Assembly: GCF_963678635.1 (NCBI RefSeq)
Contig: NC_087063.1
Span: 66,392,471 to 66,456,470 of the forward strand
Length of the DNA stretch: 64,000 nucleotides
Reading direction: 5' to 3'
From: Symsagittifera roscoffensis
Lineage: Eukaryota > Xenacoelomorpha > Acoela > Convolutidae
The notes under the pieces are model-generated. The model ran no database searches and was not told the origin of the DNA. It was given only the letters and a program-made list of their open reading frames with translations. This document shows positions 1-9,800 of the stretch, in pieces. The position numbers and the translations under genes are program-made. The number at the start of each line of letters is the position of its first letter. Within the stretch, counting starts at the first letter, position 1.

Positions 1-594
1 AGATACTGGTACCCATTTTTTGGACATTGTCTGCATCCTTCTTAGTCGGATATTGAGATCTCGAGTCCTGGTAAGTTGACTCTGTGTTATTCCCTGGAAC
101 ATTTTGGGGAATCAAGGTTGGTTGAGGTTGTGCCAGAGGACTCACTGCGACAGGGACAGGCCGCGGCTGGATAGGTTGTACATTAGCTACACTGGCAGCC
201 AGCCGGGAAGACCAGGATGTTAGAGGTGCTGACACTACCGACTGTACCTTTGCTTGCTCCTTTTCTCCACATGTACTACCCTTTTCAGTAGGTTTGATTG
301 TGTCCTGTTTTGTGACTGGCGAATTTGCACTGGGAAAGTGAACAGGGTCCAATGAGGAAACAGGACTCTTCTTCTCAGTTTCTCCCTTTGTTTCGTCTAA
401 CTTCTTAGACTCTTTGTGGTCCTGCATGGGGGGTATGAAGTTTATTGGTTTCACGATAGCTGCCTTCGAAAATTTATTTCCCCATGTGGCTGTTTTTGGA
501 AGGATTGTTGTTGATGCTCCATTCGAAGACTGTGGCTTGTTGCTACTTGAAGCAGATTCCCTGTTGTTAGCATCTTTTGGTTTAGATTCGGCGA
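1..594 (-). CDS. Exon, open at the window edge (eIF4G-like gene)
   Basis: The acceptor is GATTTTTAG before 594. From there the minus frame stays open for 197 codons to position 1. It encodes a Lys/Ser/Thr/Pro-rich disordered segment, including ATWGNKFSKAAIVKPINF and SWSSRLAASVANVQPIQP. Such a long open frame in the predicted phase supports the splicing model. The exon probably continues beyond the left edge. Confidence 0.7.
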
Positions 595-1193
595 CTAAAA
601 ATCAAGTCATCTTAAATTAAATTTGTTGTCAAGTCTTATGAGCAGGTAGCCTCATATAACCAATCGCTTCCGGCTTTCAGTCAAGTCAGGAAATCAGTTC
701 CAAATTAAAATTTAAATACCCCAATTTTTTGAACCCTATAAAAATTCGGATCTGATTAGTATTTCCCCTATGGTAACTAGCAACAAACCAGCACCCATAT
801 AATGAAGTGTTTCAAGCTTGCGCAATTACAAAGATAATCAACATACAGTTGGGAAAGAGTCAATGAACGCAAGTATACAGGAAAAAAATCCCGACTTGTG
901 TTTTGAAATAATCTCAATTATCGAATTTCAAAGAAAAAAAATAGAGGGCCTTAAAGCTCTTTGAATTTCAAGAACATTATGATTACATTGAGAACATTTT
1001 GCAATACACTGAAGTACTGAACTTAAAAAAGAAATTAAAATTAAAACCGCGAAAGGGTAAATTTGGGCTAGAACCAATTTTAAGACTTTCCTTTAAAAAA
1101 TCATCTCAACCTGTTTAAGAGTCTGAACTACGTTCACATACTCTTAGTAAGTATCCAGAACCAAAAAATGGGAAGTATTCTAATTTGACGTAC

Positions 1194-1335
1194 GCTGAGA
1201 AGTCACTCCGACAGGGGATGCTAAATGTGCAGTTGCAGTCACTGTGGTGGGACGTTTCTGCTGCTGCGCTTTGGAGGAGACTACCTCAGATGAAATATCC
1301 GAAGTAGAGCAGGCGCTCTTCAGGTCATTCACTTC
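1194..1335 (-). CDS. Exon, Ser/Thr-rich (eIF4G-like gene)
   Basis: The acceptor is a TC-rich tract ending CACAG and the donor is GTACGT. It encodes EVNDLKSACSTSDISSEV followed by a Ser/Thr/Ala-rich stretch. It ends in phase 1, completing a Leu codon with the exon at 594. Without splicing the frame reaches a stop 13 nt past the donor. Confidence 0.65.
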
Positions 1336-1353
1336 CTGTGACAAACAGACAAC

Positions 1354-1802
1354 TTTATTTTTCAAAGCAACTTTTCGAAATCGCCTCTTCTTTTAAAACT
1401 TCATAGGCTTCCTCTTTTTCAATAAAAGAAAAGATTCAAAAAACTTCCATTGATAATAGGTGGTCAATTGCAATCCATTATCAAAAGCCTCGAATTAAAC
1501 TCGCATTGATCTTAATGCATTCGTATCTCACACAATTGCTTCCGCGCACAGACGGTTTATCAACTTGCATTTCAAAATGAAATGCAAGTTGATAAACCGT
1601 CTGTGCGCGGAAGCAATTGTGTGAGATACGAATGCGTTACGACCAATGCGAGTTTAATTCGAGGCTTTTGATAATGGACCGCAATTAACCACCTATTATC
1701 AATGAAAGTTTTTTATCTTTTTTTTTATTGAAAAAGAGGAAGCAGCCTATGAAGTTTTCGCACAAGAGGCGATTTCGAAAAGTTGCTTTGAAAAATTAAA
1801 TA
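1354..1802. repeat. 449-bp palindrome (foldback element) in an intron
   Basis: The left arm (about 1354-1574) and right arm (about 1578-1802) are reverse complements with only a few mismatches and about 3 bp between them. No coding sequence is present. It looks like a foldback or palindromic MITE. Its outer edge lies 18 bp from the splice acceptor of the exon at 1335, so the hairpin would sit beside a 3' splice site in the pre-mRNA. Confidence 0.85.
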
Positions 1803-1865
1803 ACTACGCGTTATTCAGTCAGAGCAAGGACGTTTAAAAACTACAAAACTAAATGACAAATCTAG

Positions 1866-2186
1866 CAGGGGCGGATCTAGGATTTTCTTGCGGGGGGGTA
1901 TTGGCGGATTTTCAAAAAATTTTATTAACTTTTTTTCGGCCGACCAAAATGATTTTCCGAGCTCTCCCAAAGCACTTACAAGACATTTTAAACAAGAAAT
2001 CGCGTTTTTTCGGCGCACATCCCCCCCTAAAAATTAATAAATATTGGCGCCAAAAGCGCCTTTAGAAAAATTTTTGGGTCTGTCAGCAAAAAATTGGTAT
2101 CCCAAAATAGTACAAAGGGGGGATCCTTTGGGTCGGCAGGGGTTCGAATCCCTGAAGGGGGGGGGGGGGGGGGGGGTCCGCCCTTG
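1866..2186 (-). mobile_element. hAT-type MITE, copy 1, with 8-bp TSD
   Basis: The ends are CAGGGGCGGATCTAG and TCCGCCCTTG, an imperfect terminal inverted repeat. The element is flanked by perfect 8-bp direct repeats AAATCTAG (1858-1865 and 2187-2194), which is the hAT hallmark. There is no transposase, so it is non-autonomous. It contains a G homopolymer near 2157-2176 and a T-arm-like GGTTCGAATCC box. The copy at 57,232 is the same family in the opposite orientation. Confidence 0.85.
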
Positions 2187-2194
2187 AAATCTAG

Positions 2195-3144
2195 TGTTAG
2201 GATCATTTATTTCTTCCAGAAATAATAAACTTTCAAAAAAATCAAGGATAGCCGGTTACTGTGCAAGTAGCCATAGTATTTAAAATACGGCCGGTTACTG
2301 TGCCGACCATAGTATTTAAAAAACTACGAAAAAAAGTTTCTTTATCAAATTAGTTTAGTTTTTTCTTCGTGGTGTGATAAAATGATCTGAGGTAAATCTA
2401 TAAATTAGGCATATTTCGACAGTCATATTAACATAGTATTAAAAGCAAATCGAACAAAAAATTATGTTGAAAAATGACTAGAAAAACAAAAAAAAATCCT
2501 ATTTTTTTACAGAAAATTTTTGAATTTTTTGATGTTTTTGGTTCTGAAAATGGCGCTAAAAACTCAAAAAACTAATTTAACTTGCTTAGAACTTAAGTTT
2601 TCAGAGCATAAATCAAGCATAATTAAGCTGTTGTAAGCCTGCTTGCTCGCTTCATTCGCTCAAAATTTAAAATAAAAAATTTTAAACCAGTTTTTCTCGA
2701 TACTGAGTAAACTTTCTGATTTTTTTTCTGACAGAGCTTCAATTTGATGATTATTTGTGGTACCTGATTTAGCGTGGAAAACAAAAAAAAACTAAAACAT
2801 ACGCGAATACAAAGTTCCTCCACATTTTCAAATGGTCGGAACAAAAGAAAAAAAAACAAACACACCCGAATACAAAAAAATCCTCCCCATTTTCAATGAT
2901 CCGCACAATAAAAGCAACACAAATTCGCCGTGTAAGTATCAGGGAAAACTGAGCCAATTTGTGCTAACTGTTCTTAGGGATAAAATTGCTTCGCAGTCAG
3001 ATTTAAGAACATAAAGGTTGAAGTAACCTTCAGACAAGACAGGACAAGAGCTCAGAAAGTTGTACATGACAGTTCAGACGAAAGCAGAAGAGACACGATT
3101 CAAAACAATCTCATTATTTCGACCTTGTTAGTACGCGTACTCAC
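2195..3144. other. Intron sequence with small tandem duplications
   Basis: There is no gene here. It holds two copies of a GCCGGTTACTGTGC motif (about 2253-2325) and a roughly 75-bp imperfect duplication around 2786-2890 (CGAATACAAA..TTTTCAA). The rest is AT-rich intron. Confidence 0.5.
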
Positions 3145-3482
3145 CTCAATCCTCACTTGGGCATCTGAAACAAGTTGCACAATTTCCAAGTTATTATTCA
3201 GTATACACGTCACTTCGGGTAACACTTTCTGTGGCGAATTGCAATCCTCACTTTGCAATCCTTCAGACGTAGTCATCGATGGGGACTCTGACACTTCCGA
3301 GACTGCTTGAGGTTCCACTAGGGAAGGTGTTGATGTGGACGTGTTCGCGCAGTTTCCAGAGACAGGAGGTTCCGATGACTGAAGCTGACTTGCTTTGTAC
3401 ATCAGGTCATCTTCCTCATGCTGCTGCTGCAACTCTGCTCGGGTTGCTTGTACTTGGGGAGGTACTCTGTTCACCCTAATTT
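3145..3482 (-). CDS. Exon, Ser/Gln/Glu-rich (eIF4G-like gene)
   Basis: The acceptor is TTGTTTAG and the donor is a strong GTGAGT. The 338 nt encode a basic start (EIRVNRVPPQ), a Gln/Glu-rich helix-forming stretch and a Ser/Pro/Glu-rich acidic stretch with three Cys residues. It ends on a codon boundary (DAQVRIE). It is separated from the next exon by the 1.8-kb intron that holds the palindrome and the hAT-type MITE. Confidence 0.7.
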
Positions 3483-3759
3483 CTAAACAACAACACTCTC
3501 GGTTATGTTCATAAAATGTCAACGCTTTTCCGTGAAATCCAAGCTTAATAGCTGTCCTCCGCTTTAAAACAAATGAGAAAATTGTATGCGAAGTTTTACT
3601 TCGCTTACAAGCCAGGACAAACTACTATCAGACGTTTTGGGCTGTTAAAGCTTTGATAAATGAAAACTCTAGCACCATCAGCTGTAAATATTCTAAGCAA
3701 CAAAAGGCAGATTCGAAAATGCTACTTTTAATTTTTCAAAAAATGAAAACAAGCCCTAA

Positions 3760-4270
3760 CAATAACAAGACTGCTCGTATCAGGGCGAAGCCCTGAATGT
3801 TCCGACTGCCTTAAAGGTTTATGGAGCAGTAATAACATAAAAATCATTAACAAATTAAATGTAAAAAAAACGAAAAAAAAAAAATCTAAATCCATGAAAA
3901 TCATCCCCCCCCCCCCCCACACGCCATATAAACTACAAAAGAATAGAATTCGCTACTTGTAACAAATCATTCATGGCAAATAAGCTTCTTTCAACCAATT
4001 TGGAACAATTTCTAAGACGGATTAAATCTCCGCTTACGCGTTAATAGCGCGAAATATATCGCGCGTTAATTGTCCCAAATGGGCCAAAATGGCAATCTTT
4101 AAACCCTCAGAACTTTACGAAAAATGATCACAGGTGAAATATCTTTTCAAATTTAAGCTCAGGACAACAATAACTTTTGAATGATATAGAAAAATTCCGT
4201 CAAAAATGGCTAGTTAAAAAGTTGAAATTTATCTGAAGAACAAAAACCCACCCCGAGCACAAATATTCAG
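3760..4270 (+). repeat. Dispersed repeat family D, copy 1
   Basis: This shares long stretches with 35,370-35,650 (same orientation) and, reversed, with 60,430-61,060 and 61,390-61,850. Shared blocks include a 'tatggagcagtaataac' block, a 'cgccatataaa' block, 'ggattaaatctccgctta', and a palindromic core CGCGAAATATATCGCGCG. It lies inside an intron of the eIF4G-like gene. It has no ORF and no clear ends. It may be a MITE or a decayed DNA element. Confidence 0.65.
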
Positions 4271-4389
4271 TTACTTTCGTATCGAAAGTCGGAAAAAAAA
4301 ACAACTTAAAAAGGTCTATAATACAAATTTCAAAGAACTGCTTGCAAGTGACAGGCTTGTCACAAGCGATATAAAAGCAATCTTTTTAC

Positions 4390-4597
4390 CTTGTTCCCTG
4401 GGATGTAGAGGTTTGTTTTGTCTAGGGTTTCTCTGTTGTTTTCCTGGGGGAGGCTGGTAAGATCTATTGTAGTGTCCTCCTCCTCTTCTCGGCCCAGTGT
4501 AATTTCTAGAGTTGGGTCCTCTTCGCTGCTCGTACGGCGGAGGGGGCATCTGGTACGGCATCACTGGCACGATTGCATGAGGATCTATTTGAGGAAG
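4390..4597 (-). CDS. Exon, Pro/Arg/Gly-rich (eIF4G-like gene)
   Basis: The acceptor is ATTTCAG and the donor is GTAAAA. It encodes LPQIDPHAIVPVMPYQM and then an Arg/Gly/Tyr-rich low-complexity stretch of the kind found in RNA-binding proteins. It ends in phase 1. The split Glu codon is completed by the exon at 3482. Confidence 0.7.
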
Positions 4598-4751
4598 CTG
4601 AAATATATTCACTTGCAATAAAGTTCATTAAAACATTCTTAATTGTAATTAGAATTTAGCAGGAAATACCATAAGCTCTTGACGGAAAATCGAGTAAAAA
4701 TTAGTATTTTACCATGAATAATGATATGAACGTGTTTTTCCAATAGTTAAC

Positions 4752-5119
4752 CTGATGGGCACGTAATGTTTCCAGGTCCAAGTGATTTTGAGGAGGCGGT
4801 GGTGCCATGTTAGCAGGTATGTTGTGTGGCGTTTGCTGAGTCTGAACAGGAGGCTGCTTTGCCCGTTCCTCCTCAGCTACTTGTGCACACATCTCTGCTA
4901 GTTTCTCTGTCAAATCTTCTTTCGTTTCTGGATCAACCACCCGGATTGTGCACCTTGGTTTCTGACTACTGTTTGATGTTGCGGCAGCCATTTGGGATTC
5001 TGAAGTTGAAGCCAATGATGGAGATTTAGAGCTAGGTCTAGTAGATGATGTTTCCTCCAGATATGGATCGTTGTTAGACTGAGATGTGTTTACAAAAGTT
5101 GACGTTGTAGGATTTTGAG
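4752..5119 (-). CDS. Exon with the eIF4G-like DPET block
   Basis: The acceptor is CTCTAG and the donor is GTTAAC. The exon encodes a Ser/Thr/Asn-rich stretch, then the block TIRVVDPETKEDLTEKL, a short helical acidic/basic segment (LAEMCAQVAEEERAKQ), and a Pro-rich tail. The block resembles the conserved short motif in the N-terminal half of eIF4G, and is the main reason for the gene assignment. It ends on a codon boundary. Confidence 0.7.
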
Positions 5120-5186
5120 CTAGAGTAAAGCAACATTTTATCGAGATTAAAACAACAAAAACAAGTTAGATGTGTGAGTCACTTAC

Positions 5187-5208
5187 TGAAGTTTGGGTCA
5201 ATTGGAGC
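5187..5208 (-). CDS. 22-nt microexon, eIF4G-like gene (APIDPNFS)
   Basis: This short exon has a TTTAG acceptor and a consensus GTAAGT donor. It encodes APIDPNF plus one base, which completes a codon with the first two bases of the next exon. Both neighbouring junctions stay in phase only if it is included. It is too short for an ORF search and was found by reading the splice sites. Confidence 0.65.
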
Positions 5209-5283
5209 CTAAACACATAACACACATGATTATAAGGTTGGAAATGATGACTTTTGTTGTACACTAGATGAAAACAATGGTAC

Positions 5284-5429
5284 CTGAGCTTTTGAAAAGG
5301 GAACAAGAGCTGGGTTTATGACTGTCGGACTGTAAATAGGATATGGATGATACTCGAACAGCGGAGCACCTGCTGGATAAGGTCCGTAAGCCCAATAAGA
5401 GTTTTGGACATCGTACGGTGGAGGGTGGT
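5284..5429 (-). CDS. Exon, eIF4G-like gene (Tyr/Pro-rich)
   Basis: The acceptor is a T-rich tract ending TTTTGTAG before 5429, and the donor GTACC follows 5284. It is the first clearly coding exon in the window. It encodes a Pro/Tyr-rich stretch (HPPPYDVQNSYWAYGPYP and so on) ending in PFSKAQ. It starts in phase 2 and ends on a codon boundary, which fits the next exon. Confidence 0.7.
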
Positions 5430-5548
5430 CTACAAAAAAATATCTTGACACTAAGTAGAAAATACAAACCAGAGAAAAGAATTACAAGGCAAAAACGTGG
5501 TGAAAAACTAGCAGCTAAGGAAATTGAATGAATAAATACATTACTTAC

Positions 5549-5570
5549 ACATCGGCGCAATTGCAACCTT
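5549..5570 (-). CDS. Possible 22-nt microexon of the eIF4G-like gene
   Basis: A strong donor (GTAAGTAA) follows position 5549 on the minus strand, and an AG acceptor precedes 5570. The frame upstream of 5570 has a TAA, so if the exon is real it must start there. Its length (seven codons plus one base) gives the phase needed by the exon at 5429-5284. The acceptor has little polypyrimidine, so this is tentative. Exons further upstream were not found. Confidence 0.25.
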
Positions 5571-5599
5571 CTGTTAGTACCAGTATCAAAGTATCGTTC

Positions 5600-6590
5600 C
5601 ACTGAAGCACCACAAAGAACACGTTCAATTTTTCTGACACAAAATACAGGATATTTGTATATAGAACATCAACAATTTCGTCTCATGTACTGTCACAAAT
5701 CTTAAAAACATTTAAACTAGGCATAATTTATGAAATCAATTATCCTTCCATAGCAAGGAGTAAATAAATTGATGATCTGAGATCATTTGAATCAACTCTC
5801 ATTAAATGCAAAATTTATAAATTGTTATAACTGTTGATTGGAAGGCACTGATTCCTGCATCTTTTTTTAGAAGAAAAGAGTAGAATTGCCGTGACATGTC
5901 TTTAACTTCTATATATTTTTTTCTTAATCAGCATAATAACAAAAGTTACATCAATGCGCATAGATCAAGAGGTGCAGAAAATTCTATGGAGTAGTTTTTA
6001 TGTCAAAAATACAAGTGTATTCAAAAAATCACAACAAAATACGGTTATGTATTAATGAGCATACTGCTTGAATCTCATACTGTTCAACGAGCCCACAAAT
6101 CAAGCTAAATTGCTCTATGTGCTCGGCATACGATCTCTGGTAGACGTGTTACGGTGGGCGACAACCGACTCTGAATTCCGAAGAGCCGGAGACCGAAAAA
6201 GAACGCGGTTGCAGAGCTCTTTGCAGTGATTTTTTTGAGGCCCGAAGAACACGAATAATAACACGGCTGCAGAGCTCTTTGCAATAATTTTTTAGACAAG
6301 ATTGTATTATATTTGCACCTTATGTCTAAGAAATAAGACGATCAAAATCATTTTAAGATTATAAATACAAGATGATATAAAATTATCTATACAATCATAT
6401 GATTATATAGCAAAAAGCCACACAAAAGTTTTAAAATGTCAGCACAACTGGATTTACCAAAACTTTCATACATTTTCTACATTCACCTTGGATGAAGTTT
6501 TAGTATTCAAATGGTTCGATAGCCTTCATATAGTAACATAGTATACCAGAAATGCATTTTTTAATGTAATCAGAAGGTCAAAAAAATCAT
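5600..6590. other. No gene seen; short tandem duplication
   Basis: This is AT-rich DNA. Around 6200-6295 a unit of about 59 bp with the core GCAGAGCTCTTTGCA is present twice. Nothing coding was recognised. Confidence 0.4.
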
Positions 6591-6722
6591 AGTAAGCGAG
6601 GTTACAGTCTGGAGTCCCTTCACCACGTATTCCAGTCAAAATCCTTGGAACTTTCTTTTTTTCTTTATATTTTAAAGGTAATCAGAAGGTCAAAAGTATC
6701 AAATTAACCGAGGTTACAGTCA
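6590..6722. repeat. Tandem repeat of about 112 bp flanking the LTR fragment
   Basis: Two imperfect units contain TAATCAGAAGGTCAAAA, GAGGTTACAGTC.GGAGTCCC and ATTCCAGTCAAAATCCTTGG. The same last block recurs at 11,137-11,165, on the other side of the LTR fragment. The LTR therefore appears to have inserted within this array. Confidence 0.6.
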
Positions 6723-6726
6723 GGAG

Positions 6727-6855
6727 TCCCTTTGTAACAGTCGCCTACTTCGGTCACATATGAGGCTTAAGAAAAATACCATTGGCTCAAGAGTCAGGGA
6801 CACTATCTCTTGTGTTTTTCTACATCAAAAACGGTCGGAGCCAATTCGGTTCGCT
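6727..6855 (-). repeat. LTR fragment A, distal part
   Basis: On the minus strand this matches 17,735-17,858 of the LTR retrotransposon, from AAGCGAACCGAATTGGCTCC to CTGTTACA. The other part of the same LTR lies at 10,371-11,131. The two were one LTR before the RT element inserted. The last 260 bp of the LTR are missing. Confidence 0.7.
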
Positions 6856-9800
6856 TGTGACATTTTTTTTCTAAAAAGTAAATTTCACTAAGATGAAAGT
6901 AAGAACATTTAAAAATAAACATGTACAATAAACAAATATTATACATTAATAAAATGAGCGCCGGGTGACAATTAAAAAAGAAAAACTACAAATATGTACA
7001 ATATACAAGTATTATACATCAGCTTTGAAAAAATAGCACCAAATTACAGTTAAGAACAACAGTTCAGTGAAAAACAGCAACGGGGCGAAGAGAATAGAGG
7101 AAAGGTTAGTCGCGTCGTGATAGGGAATTATTGATGGAAATATCTTGGTTGTAGCAGGTCTGGCTTCTCATTTTGCGGGATCCTCTAATGCAAAGAAGGG
7201 CACCTCTCATAATGCAAAAGTTTACACGGGTTCGTAGCCACGAAATAGTTTCAGAATAGTGGGTTCCGCGCTTCTCAGAGGTCAGGAGAGCTAGCTGGGA
7301 AATAAATGTTGAAGTCAGGTTGCTGCAGTCACCACTGGTTGAATAGATAATGGGGGTGAAACTTGCGTGCTCCGAGTTCAAAATTCGTTCCCGGTAGTTT
7401 TTGATTTTCTCTTGTTCATGATGTTTGAAGGTTTCAGAAATTTTCCGGTTGATATTGGTGGTAGCTCCGGGATTGAAAATTCGGACGTCGAAAAGAGTGT
7501 GTTGACCGGTCCGCCAGAAACCCCTTGCTGCTATATCCAATCTTGCTCTATCTTCGGCACGGTTGGAGTTAGTTTGGACAACTGGTTGGAGACTCGGTTC
7601 AATGGAGACGTCAAAGCAAGTTTCGCGTATGATGTTCGCCAGCAGGTCACGCAACTCGTTGTGTCTTTTATGAATAAAACCACCAGTGGAGCAATTAAGG
7701 GCGTGGGTGATGTCGTAAGGTTTCCCACAGACGCAGGCAACGGGAAGGTTATCAAGACTGATACCGTATCGGAGGCGGAGGAGGTCTTGAAATTCCATTT
7801 TGTTGAGAGCATACCCTAACTCTTTGATAGGGAGGGTAGTTAACCACGCTGAGGTGCCTTTCCGTCTCGTATGTTCTAGAAGTCTGTCTTGGCGCTCAGA
7901 TAGCTTCGGCCGGATAGTTTGCAGGAGTTCTGTTTGCGTCTCGGTGTTTTGCTTCCGAATATAAGCCCTTCTAGATTTCTGATCGGATTCAAAACCAGAG
8001 GGAAGATTTTCAGATTGCGTACATATTAAGTCCACGTGTGGTTCGCAAATGTATTCTGAAGCCCGGTTCATTAGAGCACTCTGTCTAATTGGGTCGCGAA
8101 TGCTCAGGCCGCCCAACCTGGCTGGTAACTGCGCAAGTTCGAGCGACGTGGGATCCAGTTTGCAACCAAATTTGGTTTCGAGCAAGTTGTTGATAGAGCT
8201 TGAGAGGTTATGCCATGCTTCCGCGGGAGTTTCCATGATGCGCTGAAGGTACGACCATTTGCTTTGCAGGCTGAAAACAAGGCCAGCGTATGCGGCTTGT
8301 GGTTCTTGCTCTGCTATTTCAGTCAGCTTTTCCACCATGCTTGTGAACTTCTCTGTTTTTTGCAAGATGAAGTCAGAGCAGAAAGCTGTTGAGCCGATAA
8401 CACCACCTAAGTACTTCTTTCCCGAAGTGCGAATAATCAACCCGTCACTTTTGAACAGTGCTTCTGCTTCATCGAGGTGTTGTGGTTTGACAACGAGTAC
8501 TGTTTTGGAGGGCTCCGGGAAGTAACCGTAATTCGGGCCTCGAACTTTCATGAGTTCCCACCATTCTTTGACACGGATAAGTTTCCCTGCACCAGCTCCG
8601 TCATCGGCGTAAAAGTTCTTGTGAATGTCGGTGACGGTTTTATCATAGACAAGGGGGATCATGCTGATGGCGTACATGATCATTGCTGCCACGTCTCCTT
8701 GAGTGGTGCCTTCGGATGACAGGATGGACTTCCCTCCTACGAACAAGATAGCTGGCTGTTTGTAGAAGTTATTGAGGAAGGGGTGGAGCTGGGGGCATAG
8801 AATTTCAATGTTATGGAGAGCCGTACCGCGGTTCAGTCTATTGAACGCGTTTTCTGCGTCAATGAACAGGGCTGCTTGGCACTCGTCGGCGTTGAAGGTC
8901 TTCTGCATGGATCGGAAAGCAGATTCAATCCCGGCGCTAATACCAGCGCAGGTTTGGAGGGGGCCAACAATCTCCCTAACTTCGTCTTGAAAGCACTGGA
9001 TAAGGGCGGACGTGATTATTCTTCTAAAAATTTCTCCGATTCCAATAGGGCGGACGCCAGGTGATTTGTCCAGGCCAACCATGCGGCAGTTTGCTATGGG
9101 CTGCACCACTGAAGCGGGTAGTTGCTCTGTGGCAAGAATTCTGGTAAGATCAGCGAGAGCGTGGCAGACGTCGTCGGTTAATTTACCAAAACTATCGGAG
9201 CAAAGAATACGTTTGGCGCCTGTTGAACTTAGGCCGCTTGGTCCCGCGCCTCCAGTGCTGTTGAGTGCGCATTTGCGGATAAGCGCGCCTGTAATGTTGT
9301 AATATATCGATGCAGGAGTAGGTTTAACGGGTCCCTTGAGCAAGGCGTCAGCATGCGAAGGCTCGGCGACCGGGTGTTTTCTCTCCAGTTGAGCGATGAG
9401 GTCATCGTCTACGGGCAAAGGTCCTCCAGACTCTTCGCCTTCGAGGAGTTGGGTGGCTTGGGTGAGTTTACCCCGCATGATAAGGTCACTGTACGTTTTC
9501 GACAGGTTGACGACTCCCTTTCGGCGCTTGCTTGTAAACTTATCCTGGATTAGCAAGCATTCAGAGACAATTTCGTCTAGATTGCCGTTCGACCAGTGCT
9601 CTAAACGGGCTTTAGTACAGTTGTTGTGCTCTTTCACTTTGCTGCGAGCAGATGGTTTCTGTAGCATAAGCGCGGGGAACAAGTGAAAAGCTAAGGAGGC
9701 GGAGTGAGCGTTCTTTGGGTCTGAAGTCAAATTTTTCAGAATGCGGATGAACTCCTCCAGGAACTGACTCCCTACTTTTCCCTGTGGAAGGGTGAACAGG

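Larger units (their letters stand above)
1..5429 (-). other. Host gene, partial: eIF4G-like N-terminal region (spliced)
   Basis: Seven exons on the minus strand (5429-5284, 5208-5187, 5119-4752, 4597-4390, 3482-3145, 1335-1194, 594-1) have AG/GT borders and join without a frame break. Their lengths and phases agree at every junction, giving about 605 codons. The product is disordered and rich in Pro, Ser, Gln and Thr, with no transmembrane segment. The exon at 4752-5119 has a block of the form TIRVVDPETKEDLTEKL, which I associate with the segment before the eIF4E-binding site of eIF4G. Tyr/Pro-rich stretches also fit eIF4G N-termini. The MIF4G domain would lie beyond the left edge. Another disordered RNA-associated protein is possible, so the name is an inference while the exon structure is seen directly. 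Introns run from about 75 bp to 1.8 kb. Confidence 0.55.

Noticed and set aside
2115-2160. Possible tRNA gene (GGTTCGAATCC box)
   Set aside because: Only a T-arm-like hairpin is present. There is no acceptor stem, D-arm or anticodon arm at the right spacing, and it lies within a MITE.
7367-9686. Many plus-strand ORFs opposite the 1,035-codon polyprotein
   Set aside because: All lie antisense to a clearly coding frame and show no domain.
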